From contig CBFFRP010000420.1 in assembly GCA_965644295.1 (NCBI GenBank), forward strand, positions 1 to 41,588: a stretch of 41,588 nucleotides of DNA. Direction: 5' to 3'. Shown here piece after piece: positions 1 through 9,329 of the stretch. Below the pieces are notes generated by a model that saw nothing but the letters and a program-made list of their open reading frames with translations, did no database searches and had not been told where the DNA came from. A program made the translations under genes and the position numbers. Numbering within the stretch: position 1 is the stretch's first letter; every line of letters begins with the position of its first letter. The DNA is from Paraphysomonas bandaiensis (Eukaryota > Chrysophyceae).

Positions 1-119
1 CATAGACGGGACTATCACCTCCATGGTGCAATTTTCCTTAGAGACTTTGCCCGGTACGTTGAGCTGACTTAAGCTTCTTGGACTACAATTCCGAAGATTT
101 TCAGTCAGAGCTCTTCCCG

Positions 120-173
<54 letters not shown>

Positions 174-217
174 TATATGCTTAAATTCAGCGGGTAATCT
201 TGACTGATTGGAGGTCC
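1..217 (-). rRNA. 28S rRNA, 5' end (partial)
   Basis: The reverse complement contains the conserved start of large-subunit rRNA: a match close to the universal ITS4 primer site at about 161-180, then the 'accctGCTGAATTTAAGCATAT'-type block. The gene is transcribed on the minus strand and leaves the window at base 1, so only the first ~217 nt of the RNA are present. The 5' boundary near 217 is estimated from the usual 'GACCTC...AATCAG' start and may be off by a few bases. Confidence 0.93.
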
Positions 218-414
218 GAACGGATACTCACCGGGGCTCCTTTTACGCTAGAGATGATGAAAGCGCGGTGCTTCAGAACCATAAGGTACCTGTCACGTCG
301 CGCCACCTAACTCAAGCAGAGCAGGGGGCGAGTTCGGATTAGTGTCTCATCTAAGCACATTGACTGGCAAAGCCAAAGGCCGACCCAGCTAAGCCAACAA
401 GGATTAACTGTGGG
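218..414 (-). other. ITS2 spacer
   Basis: Spacer between the 5.8S and 28S genes, about 200 nt long, with no conserved rRNA block. Both boundaries are inferred from the flanking rRNA genes and are approximate. This region and ITS1 are the best in-window sequences for identifying the species. Confidence 0.85.
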
Positions 415-577
415 GATGAACGACACTCTCAGCCAGACATACTCCCGAGTAACCGGAAGTGCAAGTTGCGTTCAAAATTTTGATGACTCACTAAGATTTG
501 CAATTCGCATTACGTATCGCATTTCGCTGCGTTCTTCATCGTTGTGGGAGCCAAGACGTCCGTTTGCTGAAAGTGGA
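415..577 (-). rRNA. 5.8S rRNA
   Basis: On the minus strand, positions 577 down to about 415 read through the standard 5.8S blocks: CTTTCAGCAAACGGACGTCT, then the GATGAAGAACGCAGC block near 545-525, the GAATTGCAAATC region, TTGAACGCAACTTGCAC, and an ending near GTGTCGTT. The length of ~160 nt is normal. The ends are set by homology and uncertain by a few nt. Confidence 0.95.
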
Positions 578-791
578 CTTAACGTTACTTCATATTCTCT
601 TCCAGACCAAAGCCTTTCGAGTACAATGAGTTTCACGGTCAGGATAGTTGATCATCACACTTCTAGGAAGTGGATAAAATGTTGTTGGGCTCTCACTCTT
701 CGGCCGAAACCGAAAAGGATTGCCAAAATAGTTTAGTTCACGGGTCATACCAAGTAACTCCCGAAGGAGTCACAAGGCAGTTGAGGTGTGG
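578..791 (-). other. ITS1 spacer
   Basis: Spacer between the 18S 3' end and 5.8S, ~214 nt. No open reading frame here should be taken as coding, because the block lies inside the rRNA precursor. Confidence 0.85.
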
Positions 792-838
<47 letters not shown>

Positions 839-943
839 ACCTTCCTCTAAATGATGAGGTTTAAACAACTTTCCACAGTTCGGTTGCCCGAAAGCATCCG
901 ATCCGCGGTCCGAAATTTTCACCGAACCATTCAATCGGTAGGT

Positions 944-977
<34 letters not shown>

Positions 978-978
978 A

Positions 979-1021
<43 letters not shown>

Positions 1022-1149
1022 CAAGATTCGCAGAATTGCAAAAATCTATCCCTAATACGATACACATTTACAAGATTACCCAGGACCTTTCGGACAAGGT
1101 GGACTCGTTGCGTGTATCATTGTAGCGCGCGTGCGGCCCAGGACATCTA
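792..1149 (-). rRNA. 18S rRNA, 3' end only (truncated by transposon)
   Basis: The reverse complement ends in the universal 18S terminus ...GGTGAACCTGCGGAAGGATCATTA at 792-815. It also has the GTACACACCGCCCGTC block near 945-960 and the CCTGGGCCGCACGCGCGCTA block near 1123-1142. Homology stops after the complement of 'TAGATGTCC' at 1149, where conserved 18S should continue with a CTT-type base run but does not. Only ~358 of ~1800 nt remain. The break coincides with the CACT end of the MULE that starts at 1150. Confidence 0.94.
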
Positions 1150-1285
1150 CACTACGAATTGTTCTTATCAAATAAGGTTTGGTACTCATTATTATTGTTT
1201 GTTATAAAATGAATCAACAGGAACCACACATCTATGAGTTTTCGGAGGAAGAATCCTTCAGAGAGGAGTTTCAGGAAAGGGGAAA
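1150..1285 (+). repeat. Left terminal inverted repeat of the MULE
   Basis: Imperfect inverted copy of 5470-5605. The best-conserved parts are the 29-nt leader block (1170-1198 against 5555-5583, 28 matches) and a 29-nt coding block around 1245-1275, which encodes EEESFREEFQ in both genes. The outermost ~20 nt are less alike apart from the CACT tip. Because it carries the promoter and start codon of the accessory gene, this end also acts as regulatory sequence. Confidence 0.7.
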
Positions 1286-1674
1286 TGCGAGAGTTGTGAT
1301 TTCTCTCATAACAGGGGAATCTTTGGAGGAAGAACCCCTCAAGGAAGAGTCAGAGGAAAGGGGAGATTCTTCCATTAGTAAGTTTCCTATACTACGATTT
1401 AAATCTAACTATATATGCATGTTTCAAAGAAGAATCCACTGATAAGAAAAGGAAAAGAGACGCGGTGGAGAGCGAAAGCTCATCCTCCTCATCCGAGCCA
1501 TCCAAGGAGGACCCCCTAAATAAATTCGTCATATGCACACACTGTAAAAATAAAGTCTACGCAACGCCCTATAGTAGCAGAGTAGGCATTTTTTTCTCGT
1601 GTAGCTGTAAGCCTCGCAACGGGAAAGGCGAGAATGCACGCTTCTTCAGGCGAGATACCTCCGAGAGAGCATAA
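1209..1674 (+). CDS. MULE accessory protein, 137 aa, two exons
   Basis: Exon 1 is 1209-1377 and exon 2 is 1430-1674, with a 52-nt GT-AG intron; the ATG at 1209 matches the start of the transposase gene in the other terminal repeat. The N-terminus is acidic and internally duplicated (SEEESFREEFQERG, then LEEEPLKEESEERG). Next come a basic patch KKRKR resembling a nuclear-localisation signal, a serine run, and a C-terminal Cys motif (CTHC...CSC) that could bind a metal. Exon 1 and the intron position parallel the transposase gene at the opposite end, so the two probably arose from a shared end module. By position it resembles mudrB of MuDR, but I see no sequence similarity to MURB and assign no function. 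Confidence 0.62.
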
Positions 1675-2721
1675 TGGAAAATGCTGATCACTATTCTATG
1701 TAATTGAGAGTTCAGTGAATCACCTTATCTGAAATAAAAGTGACTCGTAATACGAAGCATCATTTACTCAATAAACATAAGAGGTCCCAATCTAAATTCC
1801 ATTACACTATATATCTCTTTACTTAGCAATATGTATGTCATGCCTTTCGATAGTTGATAAATGTCTCACTTAAAACACATTCATTATAGTTCTACAATAT
1901 AAAAATTGTAACATTTGCTCCAATGCCCCCCCCTATGCCCCCTGTCTGTGTGGCTGTGTATCTCCATTTGTTCCTATGTCTGCATGAATCACCTCATTCA
2001 TCAACCTAGTCACCGTATCTACATAAGTTGTGTTCCTAGTGCTTTAAATTTGCACAAAACATACACAGGTTTACACCCCCATCTCACGTAGAATATGTGG
2101 TATAGTAATCATGTGTGGGTCACACAATTATTGTGTGGGTAATATATAATATATATATAGTTAGGGCTTGGTTGCTGGCCACGCACAAGAGATACACATG
2201 TGTTGGGTTCTGCAGTATGATGTGATACCTATTGTGCAATTAAAGTGAGTTAATAGTATGCACTACAGGTAAAATCTACCCATAGTTTACTTTAATATAG
2301 CGGGTATATATAGTTATAAAGAAAGTAAATTCAGGTACTGATGTGTGACTATATAAGATTTAGGTTATTGACAGTGAACATATTATGATAAACAGATAGA
2401 TATTAATGGTAACAGATGTTTTCCAGATGCTACATGAATATGATGTGAAGTGTTCATATAAATAATTATAATTATTTCTTGAAAATACGTTATGTGTGCA
2501 ACTAAGCAAGTTTAAGGTTTACGTCTAGAACAAAAAGTCAACTTCAGTACGAGTTATTATACTCCAACAACATCATATATGCATTGCATAATAAAATAAG
2601 TAGTAAAATAACCAAAATCAATCTATTTACATATTTTCCAACATTTTCCAACAATATAATAATGCTACAATTTACGTTAATGATACATATATATACAGTA
2701 GTACGATATGTATAGCTAGCC
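1675..2721. other. Intergenic interior of the MULE
   Basis: AT-rich spacer between the convergent 3' ends of the two transposon genes. It includes a C-run (1925-1933) and an alternating AT tract (about 2145-2160). No coding signal was recognised. It presumably holds both 3' UTRs. Confidence 0.6.
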
Positions 2722-5538
2722 CTAATAGCCTTGTCTCGCCTTTCGACTCTTGTCCTTATTTCTAACAGGGGCATTACAGCAAACTTCACCTACCTCTGGG
2801 CTGTTGTTGTGGTGGACAGACACGCTATTTTCACTCTCCAATACATTTTTCCACTTGTCACCAACCAAAGACGAAATGTATGACCGCATGTGTCTCATTT
2901 CTGATCGCGCGTATACAACAGCCAACCAATGACGACAAGGTACAAGCCACCGTCCACTGTAGCCGCAGGTGCAGGATATCTTGTACTTTCCATTGGACAT
3001 GCACTGTGTTCTAACTCGCCTTGGCATTGATGTCCACAGATCGTCAGTGGTTTTTCTGTGAAATGGATCCAGAGTTACTTCGAATTCATCTCCTGATTCT
3101 ATCACGGCCACGTCATACCTGATGAGTTAGGGTCAGAGAAATTTGTAAAAAGCTAGGTAATTATAATTACGCACTTACTTTTGTGATAATAGAGCTTGTC
3201 TCTCAATTCGTAGATAGACTGGCCTATACAATTGACTCTCCAAACGCATGACATCTGGTAGCAATACTAGATGGGTGGTGAGTTTATTCAACGCGCTTTT
3301 CTCATTTTGCATGTGCAATTTTTTCTGGTGGTTACTGAGTTTCAGTAATTCATTTCCCAAATCGACCAATGTCGTCGCATGTGTAGTTCTAGTTGCCAAT
3401 ATTGAATTGATGCTTTCATTTCGTTGGGATGAATGCCAACCAAATGTTGGTAACTCCTCTATCAGTATATATCTATGTACAAATCTCGGCCATATGGAGC
3501 GTAATGTGTTCACCCAAGGGATTCGGCAGTGCAATGGATCAGCGGAGACAGGGTGAGGGTCACGTAGAGAAGTAGTAGTAGCAGGGAGAGGAACATCAGT
3601 GCAGACAACAGCAGGCACAGAGGCACAGTACACCTGGTAATTTTTGGTACACACATTACATCTACATAAATTCATGTTTGCATCTTTCCTCGTATTAGTA
3701 ATAGTAATTCGGTTCATTATGTTGCTGTTGATTGCGTCATTTATTTTCCCCACAATTACTGTCCACTGTTGATCAGCTCTGTCTCCAACTGAACGAATAC
3801 AATCAATTTTGCAAAAGCGCCAGAGCATATTGATAACTTCATCTACATCTTCGCTTTTCAAATGACGGCGTAAGTGCTTAGGACCATTCCGGTCAATTAC
3901 ATGCCATTCACAAAATAGGTGTCTGGTAGTTTGACCATTAATAGAAGTACTGGTCTCAAAATCTTCATACGCTGGAAGCGTATATCCTTGTATCGCATGG
4001 TTCACACGGTCAATCAACACATCTTTGGCCCCAGAAACTTGGACCCCATAAGCTACTAAGATTTGTTTGAGCTCCTTAATAGTTAGAATACTCGGCTGTG
4101 CAATAAATTCTTGTATGAGGATTTCAACATTGGAAGGTAGAGAGGGGTGACTACTATCCACAGAACCAGACGAACCAGCATCGCACGCATTTTTGTCGCT
4201 CTTCAGTGCCCGGCAACATTCTCTAAAACCTTGGGCCATGTGGGGATCCTGGTCTGTCATTAATATCTTAGCAAACCGGTTGCCGCATATCTCATAATAG
4301 CACGTCCACACAAATTTAAAGCTGCGCACCGTCGAATAGAGTTGCAGAACGTGGCCTAACATGAAAGTCTTATCATGTGCATCTACTCCAGTAAACGTTC
4401 CCACCTTATAACCGTATTTAGTTACATCATGGCTGTCGTCATAACCATGAACATCATGCCAACCTCTCGCCATCGAAATTTCCCAAGAATATGCAAACAC
4501 AGCAGTAGTCACATATCCGTTCCCATTTCCCTCGCTAGTCTCGCATTTGAAGTAATTCTTCGGATCACTTCTAATTTCACGAATGAAGGCTTGTGTGTCC
4601 TCAGACATCACACGATCATATCCAGTCAAACGAATTATTCGTATATAAAGTGAATGCTCCGTGATTTCGTTTAGTGCTATAATTGAACTATTTGTTGATG
4701 ACATAGCCATTAAAGATTCCATAAGCTCTCTCCGATTATACTGGTTTGTTCTAAATAGTTTTATAGCATGATCCCAAAACGATTCCACGTCATGATGACT
4801 ATATGTGGCAAGTTCTACTTGAGGGGACGAGGTGAGATCATGGTTATGGTCACACTCCGGAAAGGCAATAATATACACCCCTGGATTTACAACAACTGAG
4901 TTATGATTATCGTCCTCGTAGTGGATCGTCTTCAGGACATTCACACAAGTCAGGGATACTTGACAGCCTGTAAGTTTTGTTGTAGTTCTTTTCACAGGTA
5001 CATGCAGCTCAGTTTCTTTGGATTTGTAGTTACCACTCCTTTCACATAACAATTTAAAAGTATTGGAGTCATAATCAAGATTGTTCTTCTTGAACTATAG
5101 TATGTATGTGACAATGAGTAATATATTTGACTATTATTAATTGCACCTTCACTCCACGAGGATATCCAATCACATTTACATTCGTCAAACAATCAGCCAT
5201 ATCTTTCTTTTTCTCACTCGCATCGTAAATATTGATAGCTCGCTCCAAAATCGGCACACCAACAAAGATGGTCAACCATCCCGGCGTTCCTGTTGGGTTG
5301 AATATTTTCTTTATCGTAGCAATCTGCGGGCCACGCTTCCTTTTATTCCCAGACACTGATTGCTCTAAAACATATACATAACAACAACCATATATATCAA
5401 TTATTTTTTACCTTCGGAAACAGATACATCAGCAGCAGTTTCCGGAATCGCATCTCTCTCATCACTCTTCTGCTCCCACTGAAACTCTTCTCTGAAGGAT
5501 TCTTCCTCCAAATATTCCTCTATGATCTCCTGATTCAT
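2722..5538 (-). CDS. MULE (Mutator-like) transposase, 883 aa, four exons
   Basis: Exons on the minus strand are 5538-5412, 5364-5147, 5088-3179 and 3118-2722; the introns are 46-61 nt and all phases close. Residues ~1-60 are acidic, with KRKR near residue 50. A zinc-binding CDHNH lies at ~194-198. The RNase-H-like MULE core has its first Asp around 333, the second in TDQDPHM (~393-397) and the Glu in SSQRNES (~673). A CEWH motif is at ~508-511. A SWIM finger CTC...CRH at ~801-815 is typical of MudrA/FAR1-type proteins. A SAP-like helix pair at ~435-484 is inserted between the second Asp and CEWH. No stop or frameshift was seen, so the gene looks intact. The exon 3 acceptor could be three bases further in. 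Confidence 0.9.
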
Positions 5539-5605
5539 TCTTTATATATCAGTCACAATAATAATGAGTAACAAACCTTATTTCATATGAGCTATCATAT
5601 CAGTG
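5470..5605 (-). repeat. Right terminal inverted repeat of the MULE
   Basis: Inverted partner of 1150-1285. It contains the leader block 5555-5583, the transposase start codon at 5538-5536 and most of transposase exon 1. The outer tip is placed at 5605, where the minus strand reads CACTG, by analogy with CACTA at 1150. This boundary is inferred. Confidence 0.65.
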
Positions 5606-6235
5606 TATATGGACTGATATAAGGTAACACTTGAATTGGACTGATTACATGAATGTATATATATGTAGCTAGAGTAGTATATGTCCTGTTCTAGGTGCTG
5701 TATATGATTGTGTAGTGTATGGAGTATACATATGTGTACTCTGCTGTATATATGGTAGAGTGTGAGACAGTGTGAAATCAAGTAATCGAAATGTTGGAGT
5801 AGGAAGATTCATTTTTTTACGTATTTCACGGTATTACTGGTATTACGTTTCCAGGTCAGATTCCATTCCCTGGTTTCCTGTACGCCACCCGACAGTGTAT
5901 GGTGTATTGTAGACATCACGTATAATACAGCAGTATACTTGAGAAGATATGGACATCTAGGTAACCCGTATAACCGGGTATACCGGTACACTGCGGTATG
6001 TATGTGGCCTCTCTCCGTGCGTCCACAGCCCAGCCTGCTGTGTGTCCATATATCCAGGCAGTTAGATATGGAACATGCATCAGCTCAGGGTAAAGAGCAA
6101 AGCCGTGTTCTAGAAATATCACTAGTATTCAGGGATAGATAACTGCCTTAACACTTTGACAATGCATAAAAATAACTCATAAGGCTCTATTGATGCATCA
6201 ATGAGGGGTCTTTCATTCAGTGGAATTTATAGGCA
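5606..6235. other. Intergenic region, no gene seen
   Basis: AT-rich flank between the MULE and the first interspersed repeat copy. It is rich in TATATG/CATATA runs and contains a short GGTATACCGG-like palindrome around 5970-5990. No coding, tRNA or rRNA signal was recognised, and 18S sequence does not resume here. Confidence 0.5.
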
Positions 6236-6506
6236 AGTAGTGAATGTCTTATTGTTAGCAATAGGCATTTAAGACGCAGTGGTTAACTCTGATATCCTCA
6301 TATTTAACGCTACGAAAGCGGCTTGTGTGTCACCACAAGCACCAAGTGCAACCACTTTCGCTCTAACGCAGTGAGCAAGCAGATTGTTGATATACCTGAC
6401 ATCTGCTGACCTCAAGGTGAACAGCCCGGATGCTTGACTGCAGTAGACAGCCCAATACCCCGGATGTCCTCGAGGTGGGCCCATTCCAGATGCGAGTCCG
6501 ACTTTG
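6236..6506 (+). repeat. Interspersed ~0.5-kb repeat, copy A (internally deleted)
   Basis: First of five related copies in the window, all in the same orientation. It starts with AGTAGTGAATGTCTTATTG and runs through the family's hairpin block (GCTTGTG...CACAAGC near 6322-6341 and AAGTG-CAAC-CACTT near 6344-6357), then the GGATGCTTGACT and GGTGGGCCCATTCC blocks, and ends with GAGTCCGACTTTG. It lacks the ~170-bp segment between GGATGC and GAGTCCGAC that copies B-D have. No protein reading is conserved between copies. The class of element is unknown. Confidence 0.85.
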
Positions 6507-6929
6507 AACATCTCGTACCACCATATCTACATACTACTTAGATCATAGATAGTTGTACAAAGTACAAAGATACATCTATAGGCTAACCAAGTATAGTAGC
6601 ATACTAATGTAGTAGAGGTGTATGACGTAATCATATCTAGTGATAGCGATATCGACCAAGTGCCAGTAAGTAACTGAATTTTAATATTTGTTACTTGTTA
6701 CTTCATCTATACACATCACTAAGTTTTGTAAAATATCGCTTCTTACATTGTTTAATATATAATACAATATCAGATTTCACTAGAAATGCGCGCAAAAATT
6801 GCTTCATTCTAACTACCATGAATCATGTCAAAGATACACGGTGTTTCACATTCCAAGCATTTTACACAAACACAAGCACTGGATGTACAGATCGATATGA
6901 TGTACACTACATACTAAATCCGCTTCATA
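6507..6929. other. Intergenic region, no gene seen
   Basis: AT-rich interval between repeat copy A and the stop codon of the PHD/PH gene. It presumably includes that gene's 3' UTR. No feature was recognised. Confidence 0.5.
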
Positions 6930-8592
6930 CTAATGAATTGTAAACTTTGCATTAAACTGCTTCGCATGTTTGAAGTAAATAGAATTCCCTTCTAGTGCTT
7001 TCTTCGATTCTGTTACCGCAAATACGAAGCGCTTCGCTTCGATAACTGTATCAAAGTCAAAAGACCATTTTCTTCTGTCCGGAAAAGAGATGACGATGGA
7101 ATTTCCACTTGGGCTTTCTTTAGTAATATAAGTGCTAGCCTCAATTATGCTGACCGCATGACGGGGCTTTGTATCCCCACAGTACTGATAAAAGAGCATG
7201 TTAAGCTCCACAAGACACACCCACCACTTAGTCTTTCGCTCTGGCACCCCGGTTCCTTTGCTGCGCCCATTGTGCATCACATACTGGTCGGCGACTCTAC
7301 GCAACACGTCCAATGGCGGTCCATGCATATTTGCGCATAAAGAAGTAACGGTGCTGAGGGCGTTGTACCGTATCTGGCAGGTTCTATTTTGCACAGGAAT
7401 GTCTGGGGTTGTTGGCCTGGGAGCGATGCCAGCTGCACTAGCAGGTCGAGCTGCATGAGGCAAGTGAAATACTGTTCTCTCCACTCGCGTCTCCTGTGGC
7501 ATCCACTGCAAAAAAGAGTCACTTCACACAACAAGCACGTTATCTAAACATACTTGGATATTCTCACTCATTGTGAGGGTATGAACTTGGTTCTCCTCAA
7601 ATGGATCGACATCACGGAGTGCGAGTTGTGCTTGTGCTGCAATGATCATATTTTGACCTTCAGACCTTATCACTGACAAATATAAGGAGACATTTGAAGA
7701 GCATCCCGGGATAAGAAACCCTAAACAATACGTCAAATTAGTAATTGGAATTTGCATAGTTGTGACAGACACCTTCAAGAAGAGCTTTTCCGTATTCTTT
7801 GTCCATTCTGAATAATTGGTAGTTTTTGAACTTGTCCACCACAGTCCATACAACCATGCAACAGTTATCAATCTTTGGCAAGTTCAATATATCTAACAGC
7901 AGTACTCTAATTTGATTCCGTCGCAGCTGGTTAAATTTGGTTCTAATTATATGTCGCCTCAGTACGGACTGCATGGTAATAGCCAATCGACGCTGTTTCT
8001 TGAAGCGGAGCCTGGCGATGTGAGTTCGCATTGACGACACAATTCTTGCAACAAGCTTTCTCATTTTCCTCTCCTTTTTCAGTCGTCGAAGTTCCTGGTG
8101 ATAATACTGCAATTCTTCTTTCTCGAATTCCTGACAGTAAGCACAGTTATACTCAAGGAATGCGGCTTCATCTTCTGTTTCATCATGACGAATGATAGTG
8201 TGAGCAGTGGGGTTGTTATCAACACAAGGTATATGGACAATTGTATCGCATGTTCGGCAAACAATGGACTCATATATAGCCGGCGCTTCACATATATCGC
8301 ACATCAGCTGTGATCCCCAGTGTCTTTCCCATTCAGTGGTAGGTTCCGGGTATTGCAAATTGAGAAGAGACTTCTTGCAGGAATGTGACTTATTTCTGAT
8401 CTTATCCTTTATCTTTTTCGTTAACTTCTTGGCGACAACCGTACGAGCCCACACACTCTTAAAGAAATCTCCAATATCTTCCGTATCTGCTATCTCGACG
8501 TTCCCCTCGGGAGACACATCCTTTGCCGTCTTCTCGCAATATATAGTGGACCATTTCTTCGTTCGAACTTTTCTTTTATCCGCCAACGACAT
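6930..8592 (-). CDS. PHD finger / IQ / C2 / PH domain protein, 520 aa, three exons
   Basis: Exons are 8592-7773, 7720-7554 and 7505-6930, with introns of 52 and 48 nt and an ATG at 8592. After a basic N-terminus, residues ~98-153 form a PHD-type zinc finger (CDIC...CRTC...HIPC...CAYC). A strongly basic helical stretch at ~165-225 holds IQ-like calmodulin-binding motifs (MQSVLRRHIIRTKFNQLRR). Residues ~225-330 read like a C2 beta-sandwich (VLLLDILNLPKIDN, then DPFEEN after intron 1). Residues ~435-510 resemble a PH domain (KWWVCLVELNMLFYQY...WSFDFDTVIEAKRFVFAV). Such a protein could link Ca2+/calmodulin, lipid and a zinc-finger ligand at a membrane, but that is inference. I do not recognise the family by name. 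The PHD call is strong; the C2 and PH calls are moderate. Confidence 0.8.
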
Positions 8593-9329
8593 AATAGATA
8601 CTGATTATGAATTAATCCAATAACAAACGCAGTAAACACAGTAACAATACTGGGAGTAAGTACAGTCTGGGCGCTACTACGTCGTAGTTATCAATAACTA
8701 GTTCATAAGGATTTACAGTAGCATTCACTAATCTAAAAGGAAATAAAATAACGATGATATGGATGAGCTAAATTCCATGGTCTTTGCAATGAAGGAGATC
8801 GTAATGTCTGTGGTGTAGTATATGAGTCTACCATATATATCATGTATGGAAATAGAAGCACAGTGCATGAGACCATGTGCATGATGAGATGTAACTGTAA
8901 TATACTGCTGTACATGAGCGTATGTGGTTAGTATACCGTATACTGCGTATAATATAGTAATACAGTGTATTGTAACTGTATTTTGCTTGTATTAAGCAAA
9001 GTGAAACTGATACAAGTGAGAAGTTACACTTATTTTTTTGTGTATGACTCCTCTACACAACTCTTCATACATACATAGTCGTACACTACACACACCCTCC
9101 CTACATAAGATCATCATACAGTGAAGTGAGAGGAAGTGAAGGTCACATGCAGCTGTGTGAGTGTGATATGCAGGCGGATCTCTCTCTATATATGTATATG
9201 CATGTACATGTGCCGTATATAGAGTCCTTATCACAGTAATCTAATCACAGTGTGATCTATCAGTCTATACAGAGAGGTGACCTCTATTCAATCGAACCAC
9301 CCACTGCGTTGCATTCTTAAGAATTAACC
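8593..9329. promoter_or_regulatory. Divergent promoter interval between PHD/PH gene and DNAI3
   Basis: The two genes diverge, with start codons at 8592 (-) and 9330 (+), so this 737-bp interval should hold both promoters. It is rich in TATG/CATA steps and contains the palindrome CATGTACATG at 9201-9210, 120 nt before the DNAI3 start. A matching palindrome sits 100 nt before the DDX51 start. No gene was seen in it. Confidence 0.45.

Larger units (their letters stand above)
1150..5605 (-). mobile_element. MuDR-like MULE transposon with two convergent genes
   Basis: A DNA transposon bounded by inverted-repeat ends. A 29-nt block at 1170-1198 recurs inverted at 5555-5583 with one mismatch. Homology continues into exon 1 of each internal gene (about 1209-1274 against 5538-5475), and both outer ends read CACT (1150-1153, and 5602-5605 on the minus strand). 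The two genes start in the ends and run toward each other, as mudrA and mudrB do in maize MuDR: an accessory gene at 1209-1674 on + and a MULE transposase at 2722-5538 on -. No matching 8-11 bp target duplication was found. The left flank is 18S rDNA and the right flank is not, so the outer limits are inferred from the CACT/CACT symmetry. Confidence 0.75.

Noticed and set aside
410-1067. Several open frames across the rDNA block
   Set aside because: They overlap 5.8S, ITS1 and 18S rRNA on both strands and have no protein-like features.
1150-5605. CACTA (EnSpm) superfamily because the ends read CACT
   Set aside because: The transposase has MULE landmarks (TDQDP, CxxH, SWIM finger), not EnSpm ones. 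CACT at the tips is not decisive.
6236-6506. Hammerhead-type ribozyme in the interspersed repeat
   Set aside because: CTGATATCC followed by CGAAA looked suggestive, but the required CTGANGA core is not present in any copy.
6269-6511. 80-codon minus-strand frame in repeat copy A
   Set aside because: The frame is broken by indels in copies B-E, so the conservation is at nucleotide level and not of a protein.
8207-8623. 138-codon plus-strand frame
   Set aside because: It is antisense to exon 1 of the PHD/PH gene, which has clear domain signatures on the other strand.
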